Below, piece after piece: positions 1 to 11,478 of a DNA stretch of 64,000 nt (the stretch's first letter is position 1; the number at the start of each line of letters is the position of its first letter). Position numbers and translations under genes: made by a program. The DNA comes from Pseudarthrobacter siccitolerans. GTDB lineage: Bacteria; Actinomycetota; Actinomycetes; Actinomycetales; Micrococcaceae. Location of the stretch: assembly GCF_001046895.1 (NCBI RefSeq), contig NZ_CAQI01000045.1, positions 1-64,000 on the forward strand, read 5' to 3'. The notes under the pieces are model-generated. The model made no database searches. It was not told where the DNA came from and was given only the letters and a program-made list of their open reading frames with translations.

Positions 1-67
1 TCGAATATTCCCGAAACAATTCAAGTAATTGAATTTCTTTTTCGTATTTCTTCGCTGCGATGTTTCA

Positions 68-96
68 ATCTTATTTCATTCATTTTCACTTTGCAA
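68..96 (-). promoter_or_regulatory. Strong rRNA-type promoter reading out of the window
   Basis: On the minus strand a TTGCAA -35 (91-96) and TAAGAT -10 (68-73) are separated by exactly 17 nt, with an A-rich stretch upstream. The DNA after it, to the window edge, is unusually A/T-rich for this genome and has no credible ORF. It follows the tyrS terminator on the same strand. Such an A/T-rich leader behind a near-consensus promoter is typical of actinobacterial rRNA operons, so a 16S-23S-5S operon probably starts just left of the window. The promoter is seen; the rRNA assignment is inference. Confidence 0.55.
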
Positions 97-240
97 ATCC
101 GGTTGTTTTCCCGGAATTCACTCGGTGGAACGAATCCGCCCAGAAAAAATCGAAGCAATTTCTCCAGTCCGCGCTTTGAGCGGCCAAGAATTGCTTCTTA
201 TTTGTTGGGGTTTGGCCGCCACTCGGCGGTGGCGACTCAG

Positions 241-286
241 AAAACAATACACGCCCCTCCGCGGGCGCGCAAATCGCCTGCGGAGG
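241..286 (-). terminator. Rho-independent terminator of tyrS
   Basis: A 12-bp inverted repeat (256-267 with 275-286, one G-T pair, 7-nt loop) is followed on the minus strand by a T-rich run (GTATTGTTTT). It lies 26 nt beyond the tyrS stop codon and separates tyrS from the promoter at 68-96. Confidence 0.85.
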
Positions 287-311
287 AGCGTGCAAAGTGT
301 GCCGCTATGGG

Positions 312-1625
312 CTAGGGAACCAGTACTTCCACGGTTGCCAGGTTCTTCTTGCCCCTGCGCAGGAGCAGGTACTGGCCATGCAGGAGTTCGGACTCGGAGA
401 TCACGGCTTCAGGATCCAGCACCTTCTCGTTGTTCACGTACGCACCGCCCTCGCCAACGGTGCGGCGGGCAGCAGACTTGCTGTCCGAGAGCCCGGAAGC
501 AACCAGCAGGTCAACGATTCCCAGCGCGTCCACCTGCACAGTGGTGGAAGGGAGTTCTGAAGTAGCCGCCTGGAGCGTCTGCTTATCCAGTGCGGACAGG
601 TCGCCGTTCCCAAACAGCGCAGCCGAAGCGGCGATGACCTTTTCGGTAGCCTCCACCCCATGGACCAGGGCCGTGACTTCGAAGGCAAGCTTCCGCTGGC
701 CCTCACGCGCAAACGGGCGCTCGGCCACCGCAGCCGCAATGTCCTCGATCTCGGCGCGGGTCAGGAACGTGAACACCTTGAGCCGGTCCACAACGTCAGC
801 ATCGGCGGTGTTGAGCCAGAACTGGTAGAAGGCGTAGGGGCTGCACATGCCGGCGTCGAGCCAGATGGCGTTACCCTCACTCTTTCCGAACTTGGTGCCG
901 TCAGAGTTGGTGATCAACGGCGTTCCCAGGGCGTGGACGCTCTTGCCCTCCACCTTGCGGATCAGCTCCGTGCCGCTGGTCAGATTGCCCCACTGGTCCG
1001 AACCGCCGGTCTGCAGCATGCAGCCGTAGTCCCGGAAGAGCTGAAGGTAGTCCATGCCCTGCAGGATCTGGTAACTGAACTCGGTGTAGCTGATGCCTTC
1101 ATCGGAGTTCAGCCGCGAGGCCACGGCGTCCTTGCGCAGCATGGTGCCAACACGGAAGTGCTTGCCCACCTCACGCAGGAAGTCGATGGCGCTCAGCGGC
1201 GCGGTCCAGTCCAGGTTGTTGACCATGCGGGCCGCGTTGGCACCTTCGAAGCTGAGGAACCGGCTCACCTGCGCCTGCAGGTAGCCCACCCACTCGGCCA
1301 CCGTGTCCTTGGTGTTCAGCGTGCGCTCGGCAGTGGGGCGGGGGTCCCCGATCAGGCCGGTGGAACCGCCTACGAGCCCGAGGGGCTTGTGGCCGGCCAG
1401 CTGCAGCCGCCGCATCACGAGCAGCTGGACCAGGTTGCCCAGGTGGAGGCTCGGCGCGGTGGGATCGAAGCCGCAATAGTACGTGACCGGGGCACCGGCG
1501 AGGAGCTTTTCCAGCTCTGCCTCGTCAGTGGAGACGTGGACCAGGCCACGCCACTTCAGTTCCTGCCAGATGTTGGCAAAAGTGGGGTCGTTCTGCTGCG
1601 TTTCGAGGCTGTTGATTTCTGGCAC
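312..1625 (-). CDS. tyrS: Tyrosine--tRNA ligase
   Basis: Charges tRNA-Tyr with tyrosine in the cytoplasm. The protein is a class I synthetase: the HIGH-type motif is HLGN at about residues 61-64, the KMSKS-type motif is KFGKS near 240, and a C-terminal S4 RNA-binding domain occupies roughly the last 65 residues. With the GTG at 1625 it is 437 aa, close to the family norm of about 420. An in-frame GTG at 1655 would add 10 residues but lies inside the terminator hairpin of the preceding gene. The 1625 start has a TAACTT -10 exactly 7 nt upstream, which fits a leaderless transcript. The AGAAGG just before it is too close to act as a normal ribosome site. Confidence 0.95.
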   Translation of the reverse strand: MPEINSLETQQNDPTFANIWQELKWRGLVHVSTDEAELEKLLAGAPVTYYCGFDPTAPSLHLGNLVQLLVMRRLQLAGHKPLGLVGGSTGLIGDPRPTAERTLNTKDTVAEWVGYLQAQVSRFLSFEGANAARMVNNLDWTAPLSAIDFLREVGKHFRVGTMLRKDAVASRLNSDEGISYTEFSYQILQGMDYLQLFRDYGCMLQTGGSDQWGNLTSGTELIRKVEGKSVHALGTPLITNSDGTKFGKSEGNAIWLDAGMCSPYAFYQFWLNTADADVVDRLKVFTFLTRAEIEDIAAAVAERPFAREGQRKLAFEVTALVHGVEATEKVIAASAALFGNGDLSALDKQTLQAATSELPSTTVQVDALGIVDLLVASGLSDSKSAARRTVGEGGAYVNNEKVLDPEAVISESELLHGQYLLLRRGKKNLATVEVLVP

Positions 1626-1632
1626 GCCTTCT

Positions 1633-1638
1633 AAGTTA
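1633..1638 (-). promoter_or_regulatory. -10 element of tyrS, leaderless geometry
   Basis: TAACTT ends 7 nt before the GTG at 1625, placing the predicted transcription start on the start codon. No convincing -35 was found. Confidence 0.5.
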
Positions 1639-1649
1639 GCAGTATTACC

Positions 1650-1683
1650 GGGCACCGGCGCCTGGGCAGAGGCGCCGGTGCCC
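1650..1683 (-). terminator. Hairpin after the HelD-family gene
   Basis: A perfect 13-bp inverted repeat (1650-1662 with 1671-1683, 8-nt loop) follows the stop of the gene at 1728-3956. There is no T-tract, so it is a weak or non-canonical terminator. It covers the alternative tyrS start at 1655, which argues against that start. Confidence 0.6.
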
Positions 1684-1727
1684 GTCCGTCGCGCGGAACA
1701 AAAAGCGACGGGACCGAACAGGGAAGG

Positions 1728-3956
1728 TCAGCGCTTGATTCCGGCCGGCACGGGCTCGGCAGCGATCAGCCGCAGCCGCTGGGTGGCCCGGGTCATGGCC
1801 ACGTACAGGTCCCCCACTTTGCCATGCTCGTGGTTGAGCATCGTTGCGGGCTCCAGCACCACCACGCCGTCGAACTCCAGGCCCTTGGCTTCACGGGGGC
1901 TGATCACCACGATGTCCTGTTCGTAGCTGCCCGCACCGTTACCGATGCGGCGGCCGTATTCGGCGCGCAGGGCGGCAGTGGCTTCCGGCAAAAGGGGACC
2001 GTCGGCGATGACGGCCAGCAAGCCGCCGTCGAGCGCGTCCAGCTCCTCCGGCAGGACCTCCACCAGGCGGCTGACCACCTGGCCCGGCTCCACCTCATCA
2101 ATGACGGGCGACCAGCGCCCTTCCCGCACGGCCTTGGGCGCGGACACCACAAGTCCCGCCGCGTTGGCCATGCGGACCGCAGCCTCGGCAATCTGGGAGG
2201 GAGTCCGGTAGTTGACCGTCAGCTCCTCCAGCTGCCAGCGGTCCCCGAACATCGGAGCGAGGGCACCCTGCCATGAGTTGGCGCCGGCCACGGAACTGGT
2301 CTGCGCAATGTCCCCCACGATGGTGAAGGACTTCAGGGGGCAGCGGCGGACCAGCAGGCGCCACTGCATCGGCGACAGTTCCTGCGCCTCGTCCACCACA
2401 ATGTGGCCAAAAGCCCAGGTGCGGTCGCTGGTGGCGCGCTCGGCAGCCGTCAACCGTGCTTCCTGTTCCTGGTTCTGCTCGGCCAGCTCCTCGGCAGACA
2501 TCAGCGGGTCCACCCCTGCCGCCTCCATGTTGACCAGCGTCTGCTTGGCGTTGGCCAGGTCGCGGGCACGGTCGTGCTCCTGCTGCGCCAGGCCACGGCC
2601 GGCTGCCGGGTCCAGCTCACCCAGGAGCTCGGCGGCTTCGTCCAGGAGCGGAACATCGGACTCAGTCCACGGCGCATCGGCCGGGCGCAGCAGCAGCGCC
2701 CGCTCAGCCGGACTCATGTCCGGAGTGCAGAACTCAAGCAGCGCCGGCTTGCTGAACAGCTCGGAGATCAGCTTTTCGGGCGTCATGGGCATCCAGCACA
2801 GGTTGAGGGCAATGCGCACATCACGGGCAGTGCGGACGTCCTCGGCCAGGTAGGAGCGGTCCGCGTTGTTGCCGATGTTTCCGGCTTCCACCAGATCCGT
2901 CATCTGTTCTGTCAGTTCGCGCAGCAGGATCTTGACGAACGTGACGCGGGCCTCGTTGTGCGGCTTGCCGGTGGAACGTGCGCGTTCGCGGGCACGGCGG
3001 ACCTGGCGCGGGGTCAGCACCAGCTTGCGGCCGTCCACCTCCAGGATCCGGTTCTCCGCCGGGATGCGCTGGCGGTTGGCTACTGCGTTGGCCACCACGG
3101 TTGCCATGTCCAGGCGGCCCTTGATAGCGGCCACGTCGGCGTCAGGTTCCGGGACAGCGTTAATCCCGGGCATCAGGCGGCCCAGGCTGGCCATCACCAC
3201 ACCGGTCTCGCCGAGGGAGGGCAGCACCCTTTCGATGTACTTCATGAACGACGACGACGGGCCCACCAGGAGCACGCCGGCAGACTTCAGGCGGTCACGG
3301 TGGGTATACAGCAGGTAGGCGGCACGGTGCAGCGCCACAGCGGTCTTGCCGGTGCCGGGGCCGCCCTGGACCACGACGGCGCCGGAGATGGAGGACCGGA
3401 TGATGCGGTCCTGTTCGGACTGGATGGTGCTGACGATGTCCGACATGCGGCCGGTGCGCTTGGAGTTCAGGGCCGCGAGCAGGGCACCTTCGCCCTGCAG
3501 GGACTCGTCGTCGGAGAGCATATCGGCGTCCAGGACGTCATCTTCGATGGCTTTGACTTCGCGGCCCTGCAGGATCAGGTGCCGGCGGCGGCGGACGCCC
3601 TGCCGGTCAAAGGCCGTGGCCTGGTAGAAGTGCCCGGCTTCGGGCGCGCGCCAGTCCACCATGAGCCGCTGCAGGTCCTCGGTGGTGAGGCCGATGCGGC
3701 CGATGTACTGGGCCTCCCCGGAGTCCAGGTCAAGGCGGCCGAACACCAACCGGTCATCGACCGCATCCAGCTGCGCCAGGCGGTCCTCGTACAAAGCCGC
3801 GAACGCGTCACGCTCGGAAACGTTCTGCATGGTGCCCACAGCCCCTGCCCGCCGGACCTGCGCAAGCTGCTTGCGCTTTTCCTCGCGGAGCTCCTCCAGC
3901 CGGGCATACAGCCCGGCAACATAGTCCCGTTCGTGGGCCAAATCGGCGTCGAGCAT
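1728..3956 (-). CDS. helD: HelD/HelR-family RNA polymerase-associated motor ATPase
   Basis: A UvrD/Rep-like superfamily I ATPase of 742 aa. It has a charged, probably coiled-coil N-terminus (about 1-60), a Walker A motif GGPGTGKT at 198-205, a DEAQ Walker B motif near 520, and a UvrD-like C-terminal motor half ending with the VAMTRATQRL motif. Actinobacterial proteins of this size and layout bind RNA polymerase and recycle stalled or idle enzyme; some (HelR) also displace rifamycins. The start has a good ribosome site, AGGGGAA, about 5 nt upstream. The 52 nt behind mpg contain a possible -10, TAGAAT. I saw no 19-bp rifamycin-associated palindrome there, so rifamycin induction is not supported. 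Confidence 0.88.
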   Translation of the reverse strand: MLDADLAHERDYVAGLYARLEELREEKRKQLAQVRRAGAVGTMQNVSERDAFAALYEDRLAQLDAVDDRLVFGRLDLDSGEAQYIGRIGLTTEDLQRLMVDWRAPEAGHFYQATAFDRQGVRRRRHLILQGREVKAIEDDVLDADMLSDDESLQGEGALLAALNSKRTGRMSDIVSTIQSEQDRIIRSSISGAVVVQGGPGTGKTAVALHRAAYLLYTHRDRLKSAGVLLVGPSSSFMKYIERVLPSLGETGVVMASLGRLMPGINAVPEPDADVAAIKGRLDMATVVANAVANRQRIPAENRILEVDGRKLVLTPRQVRRARERARSTGKPHNEARVTFVKILLRELTEQMTDLVEAGNIGNNADRSYLAEDVRTARDVRIALNLCWMPMTPEKLISELFSKPALLEFCTPDMSPAERALLLRPADAPWTESDVPLLDEAAELLGELDPAAGRGLAQQEHDRARDLANAKQTLVNMEAAGVDPLMSAEELAEQNQEQEARLTAAERATSDRTWAFGHIVVDEAQELSPMQWRLLVRRCPLKSFTIVGDIAQTSSVAGANSWQGALAPMFGDRWQLEELTVNYRTPSQIAEAAVRMANAAGLVVSAPKAVREGRWSPVIDEVEPGQVVSRLVEVLPEELDALDGGLLAVIADGPLLPEATAALRAEYGRRIGNGAGSYEQDIVVISPREAKGLEFDGVVVLEPATMLNHEHGKVGDLYVAMTRATQRLRLIAAEPVPAGIKR

Positions 3957-4008
3957 TTAACGTTCCCCTATCGCAAAAGACAGACCGTCCATTCTACAAC
4001 CATTTCCA

Positions 4009-4671
4009 TTAACGCAGGTGTTGCCTGGCCTGCCTGGGTTTCGCTGCCTTGTACTTGGAAACGGTGGGATCGCCGCTGATCCAGAACCGCCAGGAGTAAT
4101 CGTCGGAGCCGCCGGCCCCGGAGACCCCCACCCGGGGACCGGCGCTCACGTGCTCAGCGGGATGGTCCGGGAGCACCAGGCCGAACGGCGGCGCCAGTGC
4201 GTCCCGGCCGCTGTATGCCGTGGTCAGGCCCAGTGCCTTGGCGAGCCGCGCCGGCCCGCTGGCGAGGTCGGCAGGATTTTTAGAGGTGGCACGGCGCTGC
4301 CGGGCGAGTTCCATGCCCTCCACAATCTCCCCGGCGCGCAACAGCAGGGCGGAGGCCACCCCCTCCGGGCCGCACACGATGTTGGTGCAGTGGTGCATCC
4401 CATAGGTGAAGTAGACGTACAGGTGCCCGGCCGGGCCGAACATCGGTGCATTCCGGGGAGTGGGGCCGCGGTAGGTGTGCGAACCGGGATCCGGATGCAG
4501 GGAATCCTCCGGGCCAAGGTAGGCTTCCACCTCGGTGAGGCGGACGGAGACCCTGCCCTCCCTCGACTCATGGGCCAGGACGGCCCCCAGCAGCCTTGGG
4601 GCCAGCTCGCGGGCATCGCCGGAAAGGAACTCCCGGAGCGCTTCCGGATCCGGCGAGGGGCTTGTGCTCAT
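4009..4671 (-). CDS. mpg: 3-methyladenine DNA glycosylase, AAG/MPG family
   Basis: Excises alkylated purines (3-methyladenine and similar) as the first step of base excision repair. The 220-aa protein shows the AAG family core: the early LLG segment, the [15 protein letters not shown] stretch with the catalytic glutamate, and the [18 protein letters not shown] block. It is divergent from the Ada-AlkA/ogt pair, 114 bp away, so alkylation repair genes are grouped here. A TAGAGT hexamer lies 6 nt before the ATG and no ribosome site is visible, so this transcript may also be leaderless. The HelD-family gene follows 52 nt downstream on the same strand and may be co-transcribed. Confidence 0.93.
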   Translation of the reverse strand: MSTSPSPDPEALREFLSGDARELAPRLLGAVLAHESREGRVSVRLTEVEAYLGPEDSLHPDPGSHTYRGPTPRNAPMFGPAGHLYVYFTYGMHHCTNIVCGPEGVASALLLRAGEIVEGMELARQRRATSKNPADLASGPARLAKALGLTTAYSGRDALAPPFGLVLPDHPAEHVSAGPRVGVSGAGGSDDYSWRFWISGDPTVSKYKAAKPRQARQHLR

Positions 4672-4785
4672 GGCCAGACTCTATCCAAAACCAGCATTGA
4701 TGCGCGGCGCAACGCAGAAAAGCGGCGTCACGGCCATGTCCGATTTCCGCTAGCTGCCGCCCCGCCAGGCTGGCAGGATGGAGGA

Positions 4786-6321
4786 ATGGATTTCTGGCAG
4801 CGCTACCGGGCAATAGATGCCCGGGACACCCGGTTCGACGGACAGTTCTTTACTGCCGTGCGGACCACGGGCATCTATTGCCGCCCGTCGTGTCCGGCCA
4901 GGACGCCCAAGGCCGCGAACGTCACCTTCTACGAGACCTCCGCCGCTGCGCACGACGCCGGCTACCGGGCCTGCAAGCGCTGCCTCCCCGAGGCGGTCCC
5001 CGGCACCCCGGCCTGGAACGTCCGCCAGGACATCGCCGGCCGGGCCATGCGCCTGATCAACGACGGTGTGGTCAACCGCGACGGCGTGGACGGCCTGGCC
5101 GCCAGGCTTGGCTATTCATCACGGCAGCTGAACCGCATCCTCAGCCAGGAGCTCGGCGCCGGTCCCCTCTCGCTGGCCCGGGCAGGACGGGCACAGACAG
5201 CACGCACCCTGCTGGTCTCTACGTCCATGAAGTTAGCCGACGTCGCCTTCGCTGCCGGCTTCAGCAGCGTCCGGCAGTTCAACGAAACCATGCTGGAGGT
5301 CTTCGACATGACCCCCACCGCCCTCCGCGCCGCCCGGCACCCCAAGGCCGCCGGCGGTTCCACCGCCCTGACCCTCAGCCTTCCCTACCGCCAGCCCTTC
5401 GACCCCGGCATCTTTTCGTTCCTGGCTGTGCGCGCCATTCCCGGAATCGAAGCAGGAACAGCGTCCTCCTATGCGCGGACCCTCCGGCTGCCGCAGGGTG
5501 ACGCCCGCTTCCGGATTGAGTTCGACGACGGCGCCCCCGGGCGGCCGCTGACCCTCACCATCGGCGCGGTAGACCTTCGCGACCTGCCGGCACTGCTCAG
5601 CCGCGTCCGGCGGCTGCTCGACCTGGACGCCGATCCGGTAGCGATCGACAGTGCCCTGGCAGCGGACTGCCGGCTCTCCGCCTCAGTGGCAGCCGCGCCG
5701 GGCGTCAGGATGCCCGGCGCGCTGGACCCGGCCGAAATGCTCGTCCGGGCGATGATCGGGCAGCAGATCACCGTCGCGGCGGCGCGGACGGCACTCACCC
5801 AACTGGCCGCCGTCGGACGTTCCAGCCAAAGCCCCGGCGACGGCTTGGAGCGTATGTTTCCCACGCCGGCTGAAATCGCAGCTGACGGCCATGCCCTCCT
5901 GCGGGGCCCCAGGAAACGCGCGGATTCCCTCCGTGCGGCCGCCGCCGCCCTCGCGGAGGGCACCCTGGATTTCGGCTATGGCGACGACGTAGCCAGCCTG
6001 GGTGCGAAGTTGCTGCCGCTGGCCGGGGTGGGACCATGGACGGTCGGGTACCTCGCGATGCGGGTCCTCGGCGCCCCGGACATCTTCCTTGCCAACGACG
6101 CTGCGGTGCGGAACGGGGTCAAGGCGCTGTACCAAATGGATGCAGCAGCCGGCGGCCGTGGCACCGACAGCCCCGACTTCCGCGAAGTCAGTCCCTGGCG
6201 CTCGTACGCCACCATGCACTTGTGGCGGGCAGCAGCCCACGCCGCAGCCGAATCCCGCCGGGGCGGCACTACGAAGTTTGCAGGTGCAGCCACCGGAACA
6301 GCAGAGAAAGCGAAACCATGA
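4786..6321 (+). CDS. alkA: Ada-AlkA fusion: methyl-sensing regulator and 3-methyladenine glycosylase
   Basis: A 511-aa fusion. Residues 1-75 are the Ada zinc domain with its four cysteines (about 32, 36, 63, 66), where the first is the expected methyl acceptor from methylphosphotriesters. Residues about 80-165 are an AraC-type DNA-binding domain. About 175-300 is the AlkA N-terminal domain and about 300-490 a helix-hairpin-helix glycosylase with GVGPWT, a catalytic aspartate in FLANDAAV, and [10 protein letters not shown]. There is no Ada methyltransferase domain; that function is the separate ogt gene, which overlaps by 4 nt (ATGA). The gene probably activates its own expression on methylation damage. 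The start was chosen because it begins at the conserved Ada N-terminus; open frame extends far upstream but is antisense to mpg. Confidence 0.92.
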   Translation: MDFWQRYRAIDARDTRFDGQFFTAVRTTGIYCRPSCPARTPKAANVTFYETSAAAHDAGYRACKRCLPEAVPGTPAWNVRQDIAGRAMRLINDGVVNRDGVDGLAARLGYSSRQLNRILSQELGAGPLSLARAGRAQTARTLLVSTSMKLADVAFAAGFSSVRQFNETMLEVFDMTPTALRAARHPKAAGGSTALTLSLPYRQPFDPGIFSFLAVRAIPGIEAGTASSYARTLRLPQGDARFRIEFDDGAPGRPLTLTIGAVDLRDLPALLSRVRRLLDLDADPVAIDSALAADCRLSASVAAAPGVRMPGALDPAEMLVRAMIGQQITVAAARTALTQLAAVGRSSQSPGDGLERMFPTPAEIAADGHALLRGPRKRADSLRAAAAALAEGTLDFGYGDDVASLGAKLLPLAGVGPWTVGYLAMRVLGAPDIFLANDAAVRNGVKALYQMDAAAGGRGTDSPDFREVSPWRSYATMHLWRAAAHAAAESRRGGTTKFAGAATGTAEKAKP

Positions 6322-6812
6322 AGGCCCAGTTGCTTCAGATGTCCACACCGGACGGCCCGTTCACCATCCTGGCCCGGGACGGGGCGGTCCTTTCCAGCGG
6401 GTGGACCGACAAGCCCGGCGACCTAACCGGACAGATTCATCCGTCCCTGCGCCCGGCCACCATTGAACTGGTCACCGGCCTTGGCGATATCTCCGCAGCT
6501 GTGGAGGCGTTCTACGCGGGGGACCCAGGGCCGGCAATGCACGTGCCCGTGCTGCAGAAGTCTGGTCCGTTCCGTGCCCATGCCTGGGACGTACTGCGCC
6601 TCGTGCAGCCGGGATCTCCGGTGACGTACACCGAGTACGCCGGGCTGGCCGGCAACCCTAAAGCCGTCCGGGCGGCCGCCAGTGCTTGCGCGTTTAATGC
6701 CGCAGCGTTGTTTGTTCCCTGCCACCGCGTCATCCGGACAGACGGTTCGCTGGGCGGTTTCCGGTGGGGACTGCCCATCAAGGAGAGCCTCCTGGCCCGC
6801 GAGGCTGCCTGA
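6318..6812 (+). CDS. ogt: Methylated-DNA--protein-cysteine methyltransferase
   Basis: Removes methyl groups from O6-methylguanine (and O4-methylthymine) by transferring them irreversibly to its own cysteine. The 164-aa protein has the family signature PCHRVI with Cys135 as acceptor and the RTDGSLGGF(R)WG tail. The ATG overlaps the stop of the Ada-AlkA gene (ATGA), so the two are translationally coupled and almost certainly one operon. Together they rebuild the functions of a complete Ada protein plus AlkA. The stop is 3 nt from the stop of the convergent gene at 6816. Confidence 0.93.
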   Translation: MKAQLLQMSTPDGPFTILARDGAVLSSGWTDKPGDLTGQIHPSLRPATIELVTGLGDISAAVEAFYAGDPGPAMHVPVLQKSGPFRAHAWDVLRLVQPGSPVTYTEYAGLAGNPKAVRAAASACAFNAAALFVPCHRVIRTDGSLGGFRWGLPIKESLLAREAA

Positions 6813-6815
6813 CTG

Positions 6816-7574
6816 CTACTTGGTGGGGGTTCCCGCTGGCCATGGCAGGAGTTCGGGCAGGTCCACACCGTCAGCCGCTGCGGAGGCGCGCAGGCTCCCC
6901 AAGGTAGGTTCGCGGCCGGCCAGCCAGGCTGCGATGTCCGTGATCATGCCGCTGACCACGATGGACCGGTTTCCGCTGCCGATGCTCACCGGCGGGAGGC
7001 CGAGCGGCTGCAGCACCAGCTTGTCCTCGGCCGGGACGCGGGCTGCGAGGAAGTCGAACAGGTGCTCGCAGAAAGGCCGGCTCCACGTTTCCGGCCCCCT
7101 GCCCGTCTCCAGGTCCGCGTTGTGGATGACGAGTTCGCGCCACAGCGCGAGGCCGCCGTCAAGGACCACTCCCCCGCGGTACGAGATGGGTGCCCACCAG
7201 CCCGTCCCGTGAGCGGACGAGTCCTTGACGCCGGGCAGCACATCAAATGCCCGCAGGACCCGGTCCAACGCCGCAGCAAGGTCGGCACGGTGGGTAGCGG
7301 CGTCATGGCCGGCCGCCATATCGATCGCCTTGTTCCGGCCCGCCATGCCGCCGTCGTACAGCTCAATGGTTTCGCCGCGCGCGGCGTACTCAAGCTGCCG
7401 GGCCATCGCGTTGGAGATCCCGGCCAGGTGGGCCAGGACGTGGCCTCTCGTCCACCCGGGAAGCGCGGAAGGCGACTCGATGTCCGCGTCACTGAGTTTG
7501 GCAACATCGACGGCGACATTGTCGGCAGCCTGATGGAGTGCGGCGAGCAGGAGTTCAGGTTCGGGAGCTGTCAT
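6816..7574 (-). CDS. Maleylpyruvate isomerase/DinB-like mycothiol-dependent family protein
   Basis: A 252-aa protein with the N-terminal mycothiol-dependent maleylpyruvate isomerase-like fold; the PGWTRGHVLAHLA segment at about 39-51 carries a histidine of the metal-binding triad. Members use mycothiol, the actinobacterial thiol, in isomerase or transferase reactions, but the substrate cannot be told from sequence and many members have no known role. The ATG at 7574 was chosen for its ribosome site (AGGATGA) and because it begins the conserved domain; an ATG three codons earlier is also possible. It lies 10 nt after the broken PNPOx gene on the same strand and converges tightly on ogt. Confidence 0.75.
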   Translation of the reverse strand: MTAPEPELLLAALHQAADNVAVDVAKLSDADIESPSALPGWTRGHVLAHLAGISNAMARQLEYAARGETIELYDGGMAGRNKAIDMAAGHDAATHRADLAAALDRVLRAFDVLPGVKDSSAHGTGWWAPISYRGGVVLDGGLALWRELVIHNADLETGRGPETWSRPFCEHLFDFLAARVPAEDKLVLQPLGLPPVSIGSGNRSIVVSGMITDIAAWLAGREPTLGSLRASAAADGVDLPELLPWPAGTPTK

Positions 7575-7584
7575 GGCGCTCATC

Positions 7585-8134
7585 CTAACCGGCAAGGGCG
7601 CCGTCCGGGCCCAGGCGGTGCCGCACGTGCTGGCCGTCGTTGCTGGCCTGCCAAAACTCGATTTCCGCGGGCCGCAGGGCGTAGAGCTGCCAGTTCGGGT
7701 TTTCACTGCCGTCGGCCCGCGGCCGCTCCGCCCAGTCCCGGGCCGAGGCCTCGGCAGACAGTTCCACCACGGGCCCTGCCACCCGGACCTGCCGGCCCAG
7801 CAAGGCCCAGTAGAAGTTCATGGCGGCGCTGGATTCCGCTGCGAGCTCCCGGCCCTTCCGGGACGTGCGGGACGTGGCGAAGTGCCAGCCGTCGTCGTCG
7901 ATGTTCTTCAAGATCAGCATCCGGGAGGACGGCTGGTGCGCGACGGCGGCACCAGTGCCGATGGTGGCGAGGCTGAATGCGTGCGGCTGCTGCTCCCCCG
8001 CGGCCAGCGCCTCATCCAGCCATTGTTTGAACAGTTCTGTGGGGTTCCTGCGGCGCCTTATCCGGATCGAAGCCAGGAAGCTCGGCCGGGAAGTCGGGAA
8101 GGGTGCGAAGGAACTTGCGGAACGTTTCGCTCAT
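7585..8134 (-). pseudogene. PNPOx-family flavin protein, split by a +1 frameshift
   Basis: From the ATG at 8134 the frame reads as a PNPOx-family N-terminus (MSETFRKFLRTLPDFPAEL...) for 30 residues, then goes out of frame and stops. The next frame, entered within the GGGG run at 8041-8044, continues without a stop as TELFKQWLDEALAAG, then PSSRMLILKN, GWHFATSRTSRKG and the usual NWQLYALRPAEIEFWQ tail. Removing one G would give a continuous protein of about 182 aa related to pyridoxamine 5'-phosphate oxidases. Because the break is in a homopolymer and both halves look intact, a sequencing error or a very recent mutation is likely. The internal ATG at 7920 would give only a 111-aa C-terminal fragment. 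Confidence 0.85.
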
Positions 8135-8173
8135 GAAGCCAGCCTAGCGGCGGGTCCCCGCCCCATTAACCCG

Positions 8174-8278
8174 CAACGCTCTCTCAGTTAATGCGCGAAT
8201 TTCGGCTACGCTCTCTCACTTTCTTAGGGAAAGTGAGAGAGCGATGGCCCAAAAGGCGCATCAAGTGAGAGAGCGTTG
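8174..8278. repeat. Nested palindromic intergenic element (TGAGAGAGCG type)
   Basis: Four copies of the core TGAGAGAGCG (two per strand) form nested inverted repeats. The inner hairpin pairs 8209-8223 with 8229-8243 (15 bp perfect, 5-nt loop). The outer pair is 8174-8186 with 8266-8278 (13 bp perfect), extended by ATGCGC/GCGCAT (8191-8196 with 8256-8261). It lies between the argH stop and the start of the PNPOx gene. No ORF is present and there is no T-tract. It could act as a terminator for the PNPOx-side read-in or be a mobile-type palindromic repeat. Confidence 0.8.
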
Positions 8279-8283
8279 GGTTG

Positions 8284-10901
<2,618 letters not shown>

Positions 10902-10947
10902 TTCAAATGCTCCTTGTGGTTGGGGATTGCAGATATTGTCTTCAAGC

Positions 10948-11478
10948 TTATTGCCCGGCCTCTTCGGCCAGTTGCAGGAACCTGGCGGCGAGGTCCTGGC
11001 CGCCGTTGGGGTCCCGGGAAACCAGCAGCACGGTGTCGTCCCCGGCGATCGTTCCCAGGATGGACGGCATGACCGAGTGGTCGATGGCCAGGGCCAGGAA
11101 ATTGGCGGCTCCGGGCGGGGTGCGGAGCACGGCGATGTTGGCCGAGGCTTCCGCGGTGACCAGGAGTTCGCTGCAGAGCCGGGCCAGCCGGGCGTCCAGG
11201 ATTTCCTGGCTCACCCCGCTTTTGGCGGCCCGCTCGCCCCCCTCGCCGGGGACGGCGTACACCAGCACGCCTTCCTTGCCGCGGACCCGGACGGCGCCGA
11301 GTTCCACGAGGTCGCGGGACAGGGTGGCCTGGGTGACCTGCACGCCGTCGTCCGCCAGGAGTGCCGCCAGCTCCGCCTGGGACCGCACCGATTGACCCGT
11401 CAGGATGGCCGTGATGCGGGCCTGGCGGGCTGTTTTGGTCGCCGGGCTGGAGCCCTGCGAGGCCGGTTGGGCTGACAC
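10948..11478 (-). CDS. argR: Arginine repressor
   Basis: Transcriptional regulator that binds ARG boxes when loaded with arginine. The 176-aa protein has an N-terminal winged helix-turn-helix (about 15-80, with the recognition segment [13 protein letters not shown]) and a C-terminal hexamerisation/arginine-binding domain (about 95-176, ending in [11 protein letters not shown]). Its GTG shares one base with the argF stop (TAGTG). Being encoded inside the operon it presumably controls, it forms a direct feedback loop. Confidence 0.95.
   Translation of the reverse strand: MSAQPASQGSSPATKTARQARITAILTGQSVRSQAELAALLADDGVQVTQATLSRDLVELGAVRVRGKEGVLVYAVPGEGGERAAKSGVSQEILDARLARLCSELLVTAEASANIAVLRTPPGAANFLALAIDHSVMPSILGTIAGDDTVLLVSRDPNGGQDLAARFLQLAEEAGQ

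Noticed and set aside
1626..1655. Upstream GTG as the tyrS start
   Set aside because: It lies inside the perfect hairpin that follows the HelD-family gene, and the internal GTG has a well-placed -10.
3957..4008. LexA or rifamycin-associated element before the HelD-family gene
   Set aside because: No match to either consensus in the gap.
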